From an uncultured Bacteroidales bacterium (lineage in GTDB: Bacteria > Bacteroidota > Bacteroidia > Bacteroidales > Paludibacteraceae): a DNA stretch of 5,190 nt. Within the stretch, counting starts at the first letter, position 1, and every line of letters begins with the position of its first letter. The stretch is taken from positions 1-5,190 of the forward strand of contig CALZHO010000078.1 in the NCBI GenBank assembly GCA_945787425.1, read 5' to 3'. Below the pieces are notes generated by a model. That model searched no databases, was not told the origin of the DNA, and saw only the letters and a list, made by a program, of their open reading frames with translations. The translations under genes and the position numbers were made by a program. Positions 1 to 5,190 of this stretch are shown here, one piece after another.

Positions 1-221
1 TTCATCCAACTCGCCACCATCGCCACAAACCATTTCTTGAAGCATGCGCGCCATAGCGCATCATCCACATCTATTGCCATAGGTGTATTGAGCATTCTAT
101 GAAACTGTGATTTATCCATATCAATAGCATCAGCAAAATCTTTTTGCTTGAGCGATCTATTCTCATTAAGAATACGCTTAATGTTGTCTCTAACATTATT
201 CGAAATAGACAAATCATTCAT
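1..221 (-). CDS. XRE-family helix-turn-helix regulator, N-terminal part (runs off left edge)
   Basis: Reading leftward from the ATG at 221-219, 73 codons are open to the window edge. Residues about 8-46 look like the XRE/Cro DNA-binding fold: a first helix (NVRDNIKRILNENR), then LKQKDFADAI and a recognition-helix candidate MDKSQFHRMLN. The family is sequence-specific transcription regulators, often autoregulatory; the target is unknown. The gene is on the same strand as the protease operon but lies beyond its terminator (345-380), so it is probably a separate transcript. From about residue 56 the reading becomes unlike an XRE domain, with three Trp in some 20 residues. A second frame, starting with an ATG at 54-52, reads as a more typical MARMLQEMVCGDGGELDE. 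This could mean a frameshift near 51-56 or simply an unusual C-terminal part. The HTH assignment is fairly secure, but gene integrity is not. Confidence 0.65.
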   Translation of the reverse strand, partial: MNDLSISNNVRDNIKRILNENRSLKQKDFADAIDMDKSQFHRMLNTPMAIDVDDALWRACFKKWFVAMVASWM

Positions 222-225
222 GCTG

Positions 226-233
226 CAAAATTA
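226..233 (-). promoter_or_regulatory. Putative Bacteroidetes -7 element of the HTH gene
   Basis: On the minus strand this reads TAATTTTG, a match to the Bacteroidetes -7 consensus TAnnTTTG. The last G is only four bases before the ATG at 221-219, so transcription would begin at or within a base or two of the start codon. No convincing TTG is seen 19-21 bases upstream, so the element is unproven and the true promoter may lie elsewhere in 222-344. Confidence 0.35.
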
Positions 234-344
234 CTGTTTTTCCATGACGTAGCGGTTGACGATTTATCAACAAATGACGGTCACTGTAAAAAAATCTCAC
301 TCTTTCCCTTCTGCGCATCTCATTCGCGCATTGCCGAAAGGCAT

Positions 345-380
345 AAAAAACTCGCCCAGTCCACTAAGGAACTGGGCGAG
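345..380 (-). terminator. Intrinsic terminator of the four-gene secreted-protein operon
   Basis: On the minus strand a perfect 10-bp GC-rich stem (CTCGCCCAGT, 380-371, pairing with ACTGGGCGAG, 360-351) encloses a 10-nt loop and is followed at once by six T (350-345). It starts 27 bases after the stop codon of the protease gene. The plus-strand reading has no T run after the stem, so it should act only on leftward transcription. The rest of the gap to the HTH gene (222-344) holds no gene I can support. Confidence 0.9.
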
Positions 381-407
381 TAAAATAGTATTTCAAAGTT
401 GCAATTT

Positions 408-2444
408 CTACTTATTATTTGCTATTTTCTCACTTCTCACGCTACCATCACTCATACGGTGTTGTAGGATGTACATACCATTTGGTAGGTGTGCCGCATC
501 ATGCTGACCGCCAGAGATAGGCTGTATCAACTGACCGCTAATTGTGTAAATGGAAGTAGAAACAATCACCTCGCTTGCTACAGTTTCCAATCCATTGTTT
601 GCAACTTCCTCTGTAGTGGTATTTGTTTCATCTGTAGGTGCAGAAGATGTTCGAGGGGCTACCTGTTGAGGATCCGAGGTGGTATGGGAAGTTGCAGCCT
701 CAATCTTAATATGCAAATTACTACCTGCCTTCGCATGGAAGCCTGGTTTTAATACTACCTGTTCTGTGGCACTATAGGTAACATCACTACCAGCCTCTAA
801 TATTACATTTCCATACGGTTTGTTATCTGTTACAGCATAACCAGCGATGATTTCGGGATAGGTTTCAACCATAGAACCATTTTGATAAGTGTGATTTTGA
901 ATGTATTTAGTCTTTGCTGCCAATACAGCGGCATAAGCATCTACTAATCCATAACCCATCTCAAAATTCCATGTACCATTTGGACGCCCTTCTGTTGTAG
1001 TATAGTCATACCCTCCTACTTTTTGTGCGGTTGATTCTATAATATCAGCAACTTGTTTCGCGGTGAGTTGTGGATTAACCGACAATACTAATCCTGCTAT
1101 CGCCGCTACATGAGGGCAAGCAGAAGACGTACCATTAAATCTCATTTTATAATCAACAGAATGATAGCCATCAATAGTTATTGTGTCTGTAGTAGGTATC
1201 AATACTCCAGGAGCCATTATATCTAATTCAGAACCAAATTGACTCCCCCAATAATTTTCCCCATCGCATGAAATTTTACTTTTTCGTTCACCACAAGGAG
1301 AAATTGCTCCTACAACAATGATAGAAGGGTTAGACTTCGCAGGATAGTTAATAGTATCCACATTATTATTACCAGCAGAAAATGCAACCACACATCCCAA
1401 TCCATTACGCCCATTTGCTAAAGCATAAGAGATACCATCATCAAGTATGGTAGATGGATTTTTTGAACTCCAAGAACAGCTAATAACGGAACATCCATTA
1501 TCCGTTGCAAATCTAAAAGCATCTGCCATGTTAGTACGCGTATCACCACCAGACATGCTAATAGACATAATAGGACAAGAAGAAGCTATACCTGCAACAC
1601 CAAGATTATTATTACTGATTGCACCAATGATACCTGCACATGCAGTTCCATGATTACTGTCGTATATTTGACTAGGTGATGTCCTCGATTTCACATCGTA
1701 ACTCAAAGGGTAAATATTAAGATCAGGGTGGGAAAGTTCAACTCCCCAATCGAAAACAGCAATAACAGTATTTTCATTTCCTGATGTTATTGAATGTGCA
1801 TCACAATAATTTATATCAACACCTGTATATGAACTACCATATTGTCCCGTATTACTAAGATTCCATTGTGACTCAAAGTATGTATCATTAGCACATGTCG
1901 GCTGTTCCAATCCAATAAATTCAGGTTCGCATGCCTCAAACATGCCTGATTCATAAAATATATTTGCCATTTGCAGAGCAGTATATTCGGTATTGGCTGT
2001 ACACCCTAACACATACCATCGTGCTAATGTATGATTATATAGAATCTCAACATTGTAAGTAATCGCCATTTGCTGTAATTGTTGAATATCATCAGGGTGC
2101 TTGAGCTTTACATAGAACTTATCTGTAATAAATACATCAGTGGAGTCTTCATTAGAGATGTAAGATGTTATTCTATAGACAATCCTTCCAATATCTAAAT
2201 TTGCATCTTTAGCGATAATTCCCATTTTTAACGTTTGTTGATTAGATGCAACAATATCTTCTTCGTATAACAACCCCGTGGCATTATTGGGAGAAGTTGT
2301 ATGAGGTTCATATACAATATATTCTTTATCGCCAATAGTTAGGTGTATTTTCGCATCATCATACCAATAATAATCTTGAGAGTATGTTACAAATGTAGTA
2401 AAATTCAGTAGCAGAATTATAGTATACAATAATTTTGGTTTCAT
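408..2444 (-). CDS. Secreted S8 (subtilisin-like) serine protease with propeptide and T9SS type A sorting domain
   Basis: This is a 678-residue endopeptidase of the subtilase clan, expected to be exported by Sec and then moved to the cell surface or outside by type IX secretion. Residues 1-22 are a signal peptide (MKPKLLYTIILLLNFTTFVTYS). Residues 23-183 form a propeptide-like region ending near PEFIGLEQPT. The catalytic domain spans about 190-510 with all key residues in place: Asp232 (AVFDWGVELSHPD), His265 (DSNHGTACAG), oxyanion Asn359 (FSAGNNN) and Ser440 (FNGTSSACPHVAA). Residues 545-582 (GNVILEAGSDVTY, VVLKPGFHAKAGS) match a beta-rich module common in exported Bacteroidetes proteins. 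After a Thr/Glu-rich linker, residues about 627-678 look like the T9SS type A sorting domain (IYTISGQLIQ, LPNGMYILQH, VRSEKI). It is the last gene of the operon, 26 bases after the stand-alone propeptide gene, and is followed by a strong terminator. Its substrate cannot be told. The gene appears intact. Confidence 0.95.
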   Translation of the reverse strand: MKPKLLYTIILLLNFTTFVTYSQDYYWYDDAKIHLTIGDKEYIVYEPHTTSPNNATGLLYEEDIVASNQQTLKMGIIAKDANLDIGRIVYRITSYISNEDSTDVFITDKFYVKLKHPDDIQQLQQMAITYNVEILYNHTLARWYVLGCTANTEYTALQMANIFYESGMFEACEPEFIGLEQPTCANDTYFESQWNLSNTGQYGSSYTGVDINYCDAHSITSGNENTVIAVFDWGVELSHPDLNIYPLSYDVKSRTSPSQIYDSNHGTACAGIIGAISNNNLGVAGIASSCPIMSISMSGGDTRTNMADAFRFATDNGCSVISCSWSSKNPSTILDDGISYALANGRNGLGCVVAFSAGNNNVDTINYPAKSNPSIIVVGAISPCGERKSKISCDGENYWGSQFGSELDIMAPGVLIPTTDTITIDGYHSVDYKMRFNGTSSACPHVAAIAGLVLSVNPQLTAKQVADIIESTAQKVGGYDYTTTEGRPNGTWNFEMGYGLVDAYAAVLAAKTKYIQNHTYQNGSMVETYPEIIAGYAVTDNKPYGNVILEAGSDVTYSATEQVVLKPGFHAKAGSNLHIKIEAATSHTTSDPQQVAPRTSSAPTDETNTTTEEVANNGLETVASEVIVSTSIYTISGQLIQPISGGQHDAAHLPNGMYILQHRMSDGSVRSEKIANNK

Positions 2445-2470
2445 AAATTTTATTATTTAGAATGATCAAA

Positions 2471-3127
2471 TTATCTTACTTTTATCCCTTGTGCATTATA
2501 AGTCTTTCCATCACTTTCAATAATCAACATTCCATTATGGAGCATCTTTTGGGTTCTTTCAGATTGATTGTTGGTAACTTGCTCAATGGAAGTAGGATAT
2601 ATACCTCCAATAAATTCTGGCTCTGCAACTGAAAATTGTCCAGACTCATGAAAGAGATTTGCCAAATTCAAAGCATTGAACGAAGATTGTAAACCACAGC
2701 GTAAAATATACCATAGTGGTAAAGCACTCTCTTTTTCTATTTCCGCATTGTATTGCTTTGCCATGCTTTGCAATAGGGATAAGTCATTACTATTCTTCAG
2801 TCTAACATAAAATCGATGAGTTACAAACATATTACTACCCTCACCATCTTTGTAAGAAGGCATCCTATAGAATACGTGTTCTACATCTTCAAGAACAGCA
2901 TTAGGCTGAGTTATTCCCCACTTTAGATTAGCCATTTCTGGATACGAAAGAACTTCACAGTATGCCAACTTTTCTTTATCTGATTCTAAAAGCAAGGAAT
3001 CATCATATATGATATATTCCTGATTACCTCTTTCCAATGGAATTTTCGTACCATCATACCAATAATAATCCTGTGCCGATACTATTATTGGGACGATACT
3101 TAATAATATGAATAGTAATCTTTTCAT
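2471..3127 (-). CDS. Stand-alone subtilase propeptide-like secreted protein, no catalytic domain
   Basis: This 218-residue protein starts with a signal peptide (residues 1-18, MKRLLFILLSIVPIIVSA). Residues 19-179 are a paralogue of the propeptide region of the protease encoded just downstream. The mature N-terminus QDYYWYD is the same in both. A gapless block from residue 99 to 174 has 36 of 76 identities with protease residues 103-178, and the likeness ends at the shared PEFIG and PT. Where the protease continues into its catalytic domain, this protein has a short linker and a tail (residues 193-218: MLHNGMLIIESDGKTYNAQGIKVR). That tail resembles short C-terminal segments seen on many Bacteroidales exported proteins (GxLxI..DGKTYxAxG). 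Subtilase propeptides are known to chaperone and inhibit their enzymes, so an inhibitor or in-trans folding role is a reasonable inference. A decayed protease is the alternative, but the tail differs from that of the protease and the frame is clean. Confidence 0.85.
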   Translation of the reverse strand: MKRLLFILLSIVPIIVSAQDYYWYDGTKIPLERGNQEYIIYDDSLLLESDKEKLAYCEVLSYPEMANLKWGITQPNAVLEDVEHVFYRMPSYKDGEGSNMFVTHRFYVRLKNSNDLSLLQSMAKQYNAEIEKESALPLWYILRCGLQSSFNALNLANLFHESGQFSVAEPEFIGGIYPTSIEQVTNNQSERTQKMLHNGMLIIESDGKTYNAQGIKVR

Positions 3128-3148
3128 AAGATATTATTTCACATAATT

Positions 3149-3928
3149 TTACTTATTCAACTCCGCTTCCAACGCCTTGATTCTCTCTTCTTGTTGGAGA
3201 ATATAGAGCGTCAACTCCTCAATCTTCTGCAAAAGTTGTGTTTGCAACTCATTAATGCCCACACCATTCTCTTGCATCTCTTGAGCTGATTTGATTTCTG
3301 GCAAGTGCTTGTTTTCTTGAATAAAGGTCTTAACCTCACTCAATGGGCGTAATTCATAATCATCTGCAAACACAAAGTCAGCACCAGTAGTATTCACAAT
3401 AATCTCATTCGCACGAATAGTTCCAGCTACATCTAATTCATGGGCAGGTTGGGTAGTACCTACACCTAACTTGCCTAAAATATAGTGGTCATGATTAACA
3501 AGATCACAACAAGTAGCAGGCTCTACACGAATTTGAAAACCATTGTATAATCCTCCACAGTTACCCATAAATCCCCAATATTCAATTTTGATTTTACCTG
3601 TAGTAGAATTTGTAATGAGTGTTCCAGAGGATGTGCAGGCACTGAAATATTGTAGCTGAATAGTATGATTATTTGCATCTATTTCATAGATTTTAACACA
3701 ATCCATTGCGTATAGCAACTCCAAATCAATATTATATGTAATTTTTGCATGTCCCTGCACGCCCAAATCTATTGTCCAACATTGCAATTCTGTAGGAACT
3801 GGCTGATATGCGTCCCCCCAACGTGAGATAGTAGGAGAAAAATCGTTGACTTCTATACAATCTGCGTATTGAGCATATGTCATCACAGTTGCCATGCAAC
3901 ACATAATCATCAAGATATATCGTTTCAT
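3149..3928 (-). CDS. Secreted CUB-like domain protein with tail-fibre-type, coiled-coil C-terminus
   Basis: This 259-residue protein has a signal peptide (residues 1-19, MKRYILMIMCCMATVMTYA). Residues about 24-137 look like a CUB-type beta-sandwich: spaced cysteines (24, 50, 77, 98, 124), the core phrases CWTIDLGVQGHAKITYNI and DCVKIYEID, and the closing YNGFQIRV. CUB domains bind proteins, glycans or calcium and often accompany extracellular proteases. Residues 151-178 (KLGVGTTQPAHELDVAGTIRANEI) and 183-216 (DFVFADDYELRPLSEV, ENKHLPEI) match a C-terminal module frequent in Bacteroidetes surface and tail-fibre-like proteins. It ends in a heptad-rich helix (about 225-258, LQTQLLQKIEELTLYILQQ) that may oligomerise. 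It is the second gene of the operon, 7 bases after the Spy-like gene and 21 bases before the propeptide gene. The CUB call rests on pattern and is less certain than the C-terminal call. Confidence 0.8.
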   Translation of the reverse strand: MKRYILMIMCCMATVMTYAQYADCIEVNDFSPTISRWGDAYQPVPTELQCWTIDLGVQGHAKITYNIDLELLYAMDCVKIYEIDANNHTIQLQYFSACTSSGTLITNSTTGKIKIEYWGFMGNCGGLYNGFQIRVEPATCCDLVNHDHYILGKLGVGTTQPAHELDVAGTIRANEIIVNTTGADFVFADDYELRPLSEVKTFIQENKHLPEIKSAQEMQENGVGINELQTQLLQKIEELTLYILQQEERIKALEAELNK

Positions 3929-3935
3929 AATTGTA

Positions 3936-4280
3936 TCAAATATTAGTTAAACGTTGATTACGACGTGCCTCGCGTACACGCATGAGTTCTGCATATTGTT
4001 CGGCTGTTAATACGTCTTGTAGAGATGTTTGAAATGTTTGATAAATAGTTTCCTTTGCCTTAGTGCGTTCAGTATCATCTGCATATTGCTCATTCGCTTG
4101 TTGCAGGGCTGCGATATACGCATCTGCAACAGATTGCAATTGCTCTGCTTGTTCCGTACTAATGCTGACATCTGCAACAATGTTGTTTACCAATTGTTGT
4201 GCCCAAGAGTCGGTTTGTGCTGCCATCGCAAAGGATGCACAACATAGGGCATAGATAATAAGAATCTTTTTCATAACCAT
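3936..4280 (-). CDS. Small secreted helical protein, Spy/CpxP (LTxxQ)-like
   Basis: This 114-residue protein has a signal peptide, probably cleaved near residue 20 (ILIIYALCCASFAMA then AQT). The mature part is almost all helix-forming, rich in Gln, Ala and Glu, with two spaced motifs resembling the LTxxQ signature of Spy/CpxP periplasmic chaperones: STEQAEQLQSV (about 41-51) and LTAEQYAELMRV (about 91-102). That family keeps exported proteins from aggregating or senses envelope stress; the role here is inferred. It is the first gene of the operon, directly behind the promoter at 4322-4352. The start could be the ATG at 4280 (MVMKK) or the one at 4274 (MKKILI), which gives the more usual signal peptide; neither has a clear ribosome binding site. 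The stop TGA lies 7 bases before the next gene. Confidence 0.75.
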   Translation of the reverse strand: MVMKKILIIYALCCASFAMAAQTDSWAQQLVNNIVADVSISTEQAEQLQSVADAYIAALQQANEQYADDTERTKAKETIYQTFQTSLQDVLTAEQYAELMRVREARRNQRLTNI

Positions 4281-4321
4281 TAAAATTTAGAAGTTAAAAT
4301 CAAGTTTATTAAAAATCGTCC

Positions 4322-4352
4322 CAAAGGTACAAAAAAAATTTTACATATACAA
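4322..4352 (-). promoter_or_regulatory. Bacteroidetes-type promoter of the secreted-protein operon
   Basis: On the minus strand a TTG (4352-4350) is followed by a 20-base spacer and TACCTTTG (4329-4322), a perfect -7 match to TAnnTTTG with the usual spacing. Transcription should start near 4318, giving an untranslated leader of roughly 40 bases before the Spy-like gene. The spacer contains a run of eight T. Confidence 0.8.
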
Positions 4353-4387
4353 TATATACTCTACAAAATCTGCTGCAAAACACACAA

Positions 4388-4643
4388 ATGGTTGTACATT
4401 CTCTCCACTTCCCCCTTCAACGCCTCCACGGGATTGGTGCTCATCAGGCGGTGGCTACAATTCCGAAAGACCCCAAGAAACGCACAATCTACGAACAATG
4501 GTGGCGTCAGCAGTGAGACATTTCGCCGCTGGCTGCGCACCGATGAAGCATACCTGAGAGCAAATGGCATCCATTCGCGTACCAAGATACTGCCGCCTAA
4601 AGTGGTGAAATACATCTGTGAGAAATACGATATAGATTTATAG
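4388..4643 (+). pseudogene. Small helix-turn-helix-like gene, probably frameshifted
   Basis: The C-terminal part, read in one frame from about 4497 to the TAG at 4641-4643, gives GGVSSETFRRWLRTDEAYL and then ILPPKVVKYICEKYDIDL. This resembles small Bacteroidales helix-turn-helix proteins of the DUF4248 kind (a turn before an RWL helix, and later a TPxQV-like segment). That frame has no ATG upstream of the motif. The natural N-terminal continuation, PKDPKKRTIYEQ, lies in another frame (4463-4498; open from the ATG at 4388) and hits TGA at 4514-4516. Joining the two at about 4498, by one base removed or two added (YEQ-GGVS or YEQ-YGGVS), gives one continuous product. I infer a decayed or frameshifted gene. 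An intact short protein using a TTG or GTG start is possible, and the N-terminal 4388-4460 part may not be coding. Confidence 0.4.
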
Positions 4644-4667
4644 AAATGTCCCGAAGCTAATTACGCT

Positions 4668-4739
4668 AAATGCAGCAAATACGCACTTTTTTTATCCAAA
4701 AATACATTTTTTTCTAAAAAAATTTGCGTATTTGCATTT
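4668..4739. repeat. Large AT-rich imperfect inverted repeat overlapping the tRNA promoter
   Basis: The left arm AAATGCAgcaAATACGCA (4668-4685) pairs with the right arm TGCGTATTTGCATTT (4725-4739), with only a three-base bulge (gca). Inside it, TTTTTTTA (4687-4694) pairs with TAAAAAAA (4715-4722), leaving a loop of about 20 bases. The right arm includes part of the -33 element and spacer of the tRNA promoter. It could be an operator, a transcription barrier, a terminator for the small plus-strand gene ending at 4643, or a relic of a mobile element. Confidence 0.6.
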
Positions 4740-4754
4740 TTTGTAGTACCTTTG
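4723..4754 (+). promoter_or_regulatory. Bacteroidetes-type promoter of the tRNA-Ser gene
   Basis: TTTG (4723-4726), a 20-base spacer and TACCTTTG (4747-4754) match both Bacteroidetes promoter elements at the standard distance. The start of transcription should be near 4758, about 55 bases before the mature tRNA. The spacer lies within the right arm of the inverted repeat at 4668-4739. Confidence 0.85.
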
Positions 4755-4797
4755 CAGCCGCTTTCGAAAAAAGCATTTCAGACATAACATGTCCAAG

Positions 4798-4811
4798 CAC
4801 GCTACGGCGTG
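4798..4811 (+). other. UACG-tetraloop hairpin in the tRNA leader
   Basis: CACGC (4798-4802) and GCGTG (4807-4811) form a perfect 5-bp stem closed by UACG, a UNCG-type tetraloop on a C-G pair, which is known to be very stable. It ends one base before the mature 5' end of the tRNA, so it would sit in the precursor next to the RNase P cleavage site. Confidence 0.55.
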
Positions 4812-4812
4812 G

Positions 4813-4899
4813 GGAAGGGTGGGTGAGTGGCTGAAACCAACAGTTTGCTAAACTGTCGTACGGGTAACCGTACCACGAGTTCGAATCTCGTCCCTTCCG
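4813..4899 (+). tRNA. tRNA-Ser(GCT)
   Basis: This is a class II tRNA of 87 bases with every arm visible. The acceptor stem is GGAAGGG (4813-4819) with CCCTTCC (4892-4898). The D arm lies at 4822-4838. The anticodon stem ACAGT/ACTGT encloses loop TTGCTAA with anticodon GCT at 4847-4849, reading AGC and AGU serine codons. The long variable arm, GTACGG/CCGTAC around GTAA, is typical of tRNA-Ser. The T arm is ACGAG-TTCGAAT-CTCGT (4875-4891). The discriminator is G4899, and CCA is not encoded. It has its own promoter and terminator. Confidence 0.97.
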
Positions 4900-4900
4900 C

Positions 4901-4945
4901 AAAAAAATCCATGAGCCATAGGAACGACGGCGCATGGATTTTTTT
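4901..4945 (+). terminator. Terminator after tRNA-Ser
   Basis: A perfect 13-bp stem (A7-TCCATG, 4901-4913, with CATGGA-T7, 4933-4945) encloses a 19-base loop in which GCC/GGC can add three more pairs. The T tract ends the stem in the plus direction and the A tract does the same in the minus direction, so it could work both ways. It separates the tRNA from the mltG-like gene, which starts 17 bases later. Confidence 0.8.
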
Positions 4946-4962
4946 GTAAAAACAACTTGATT

Positions 4963-5190
4963 ATGAAAAGAAAATATATTATCATTCTTACCATAGCTAC
5001 TTTATTCATTGTCGCTATAGGTTTTATTCAACAATACTATCGTTTGGAAGTTTGCAACTTCATTAGCCGTGACGGAGAGAGTCATGCGTATTACGTATAT
5101 CCCGACATGTCTGCCGACTCGTTGTACACACTCATGTGTGAGGACTATGAGGTGCAGGATGAGATGTCTTGGCATCTGCATAGCAAACAT
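4963..5190 (+). CDS. mltG: Probable endolytic murein transglycosylase MltG, N-terminal part (runs off right edge)
   Basis: From the ATG at 4963, 76 codons are open to the window edge. A short basic start (MKRK) is followed by one membrane helix (about residues 5-24, YIIILTIATLFIVAIGFI). The periplasmic part then begins with HAYYVYPDMSADSLYTLMCEDYEVQDEMSWHLHSKH. In Bacteroidetes MltG (YceG-like) proteins the membrane anchor is followed by a strand of the type 'YIP.G..y..v...L' and then a helix with a Trp, which this pattern fits. MltG cuts nascent peptidoglycan strands at the inner membrane to set glycan length. The catalytic Glu lies beyond the window, so the call rests on the N-terminal pattern only. 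No separate promoter is evident in the 17 bases after the tRNA terminator, so the gene may depend on read-through or on an atypical promoter. Confidence 0.65.
   Translation, partial: MKRKYIIILTIATLFIVAIGFIQQYYRLEVCNFISRDGESHAYYVYPDMSADSLYTLMCEDYEVQDEMSWHLHSKH

Noticed and set aside
312..343. Small hairpins at 312-330 and 332-343
   Set aside because: Stems of only 4-5 bp without a following T run on the minus strand; at the level expected by chance.
1447..1653. Plus-strand open frame inside the protease gene
   Set aside because: It is antisense to the catalytic domain (with His265 just outside it and conserved subtilase sequence across it), has no domain of its own and no promoter.
2357..3070. 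A 19-base direct repeat (2357-2375 and 3052-3070)
   Set aside because: Both copies encode the same DYYWYD motif at the mature N-terminus of the paired propeptides, so gene duplication explains them; it is not a mobile-element or recombination site.
4029..4254. Two overlapping plus-strand frames opposite the Spy-like gene
   Set aside because: Cys/Ser-rich shadow translations of a Gln/Ala-rich gene, without promoter or recognisable family.
4361..4615. Minus-strand open frame ending in VEALKGEVERMYNHLCVLQQIL
   Set aside because: The last 30 residues look helix-like, but the upstream part is antisense to the better-supported HTH-like segment and has no recognisable domain. No start or promoter supports it. 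A C-terminal gene remnant cannot be excluded.
4813..4899. tRNA-Ser as an integration site for a mobile element carrying the operon
   Set aside because: No second copy of the tRNA 3' end is seen in the window, no integrase is present, and the operon lies on the 5' side of the tRNA.
4714..4935. Open frame on the minus strand across the tRNA
   Set aside because: It reads antisense through tRNA-Ser, its promoter and its terminator; the tRNA explains the sequence.

Overview
The window looks like a Bacteroidales (Bacteroidota) chromosome. The visible signs are two well-formed Bacteroidetes promoters (TTG/TTTG, a 20-nt spacer, then TACCTTTG), a type IX secretion (T9SS) type A C-terminal sorting region, a Bacteroidetes-type surface-protein tail, and AT-rich genes without strong Shine-Dalgarno sites. 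The exact genus cannot be read from this stretch.

Layout, left to right. (1) Positions 1-221, minus strand: the start of an XRE-type helix-turn-helix regulator that runs off the left edge. Its likely -7 element lies so close to the ATG that its mRNA may be leaderless. (2) Positions 345-4352, minus strand: one compact operon of four genes, all with N-terminal signal peptides. It is framed by a promoter at 4322-4352 and an intrinsic terminator at 345-380. In transcription order the genes are a small Spy/CpxP-like periplasmic protein, a CUB-like protein with a coiled-coil tail-fibre-type C-terminus, a stand-alone subtilase propeptide-like protein, and a complete S8 subtilisin-like protease with a T9SS sorting tail. 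(3) Positions 4353-4812: mostly non-coding. It holds a small, probably frameshifted plus-strand gene with a helix-turn-helix look, a large AT-rich imperfect inverted repeat, and the promoter and leader of the tRNA. (4) Positions 4813-4899, plus strand: tRNA-Ser(GCT), followed by a 13-bp hairpin terminator. (5) Positions 4963-5190, plus strand: the start of a probable mltG gene (endolytic murein transglycosylase) that runs off the right edge.

The most interesting part is the operon. The third gene repeats the signal peptide and propeptide region of the protease downstream of it: 36 of 76 residues are identical in a gapless block counted by hand. It lacks a catalytic domain and ends in a different short C-terminal tail. 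Subtilase propeptides are known to fold and inhibit their own enzymes, so a separately exported propeptide next to a cell-surface subtilase could be an inhibitor, a folding helper in trans, or a remnant. The Spy-like and CUB-like proteins could assist folding or bind substrate or surface partners. These roles are inferred from the gene arrangement and are not demonstrated here.
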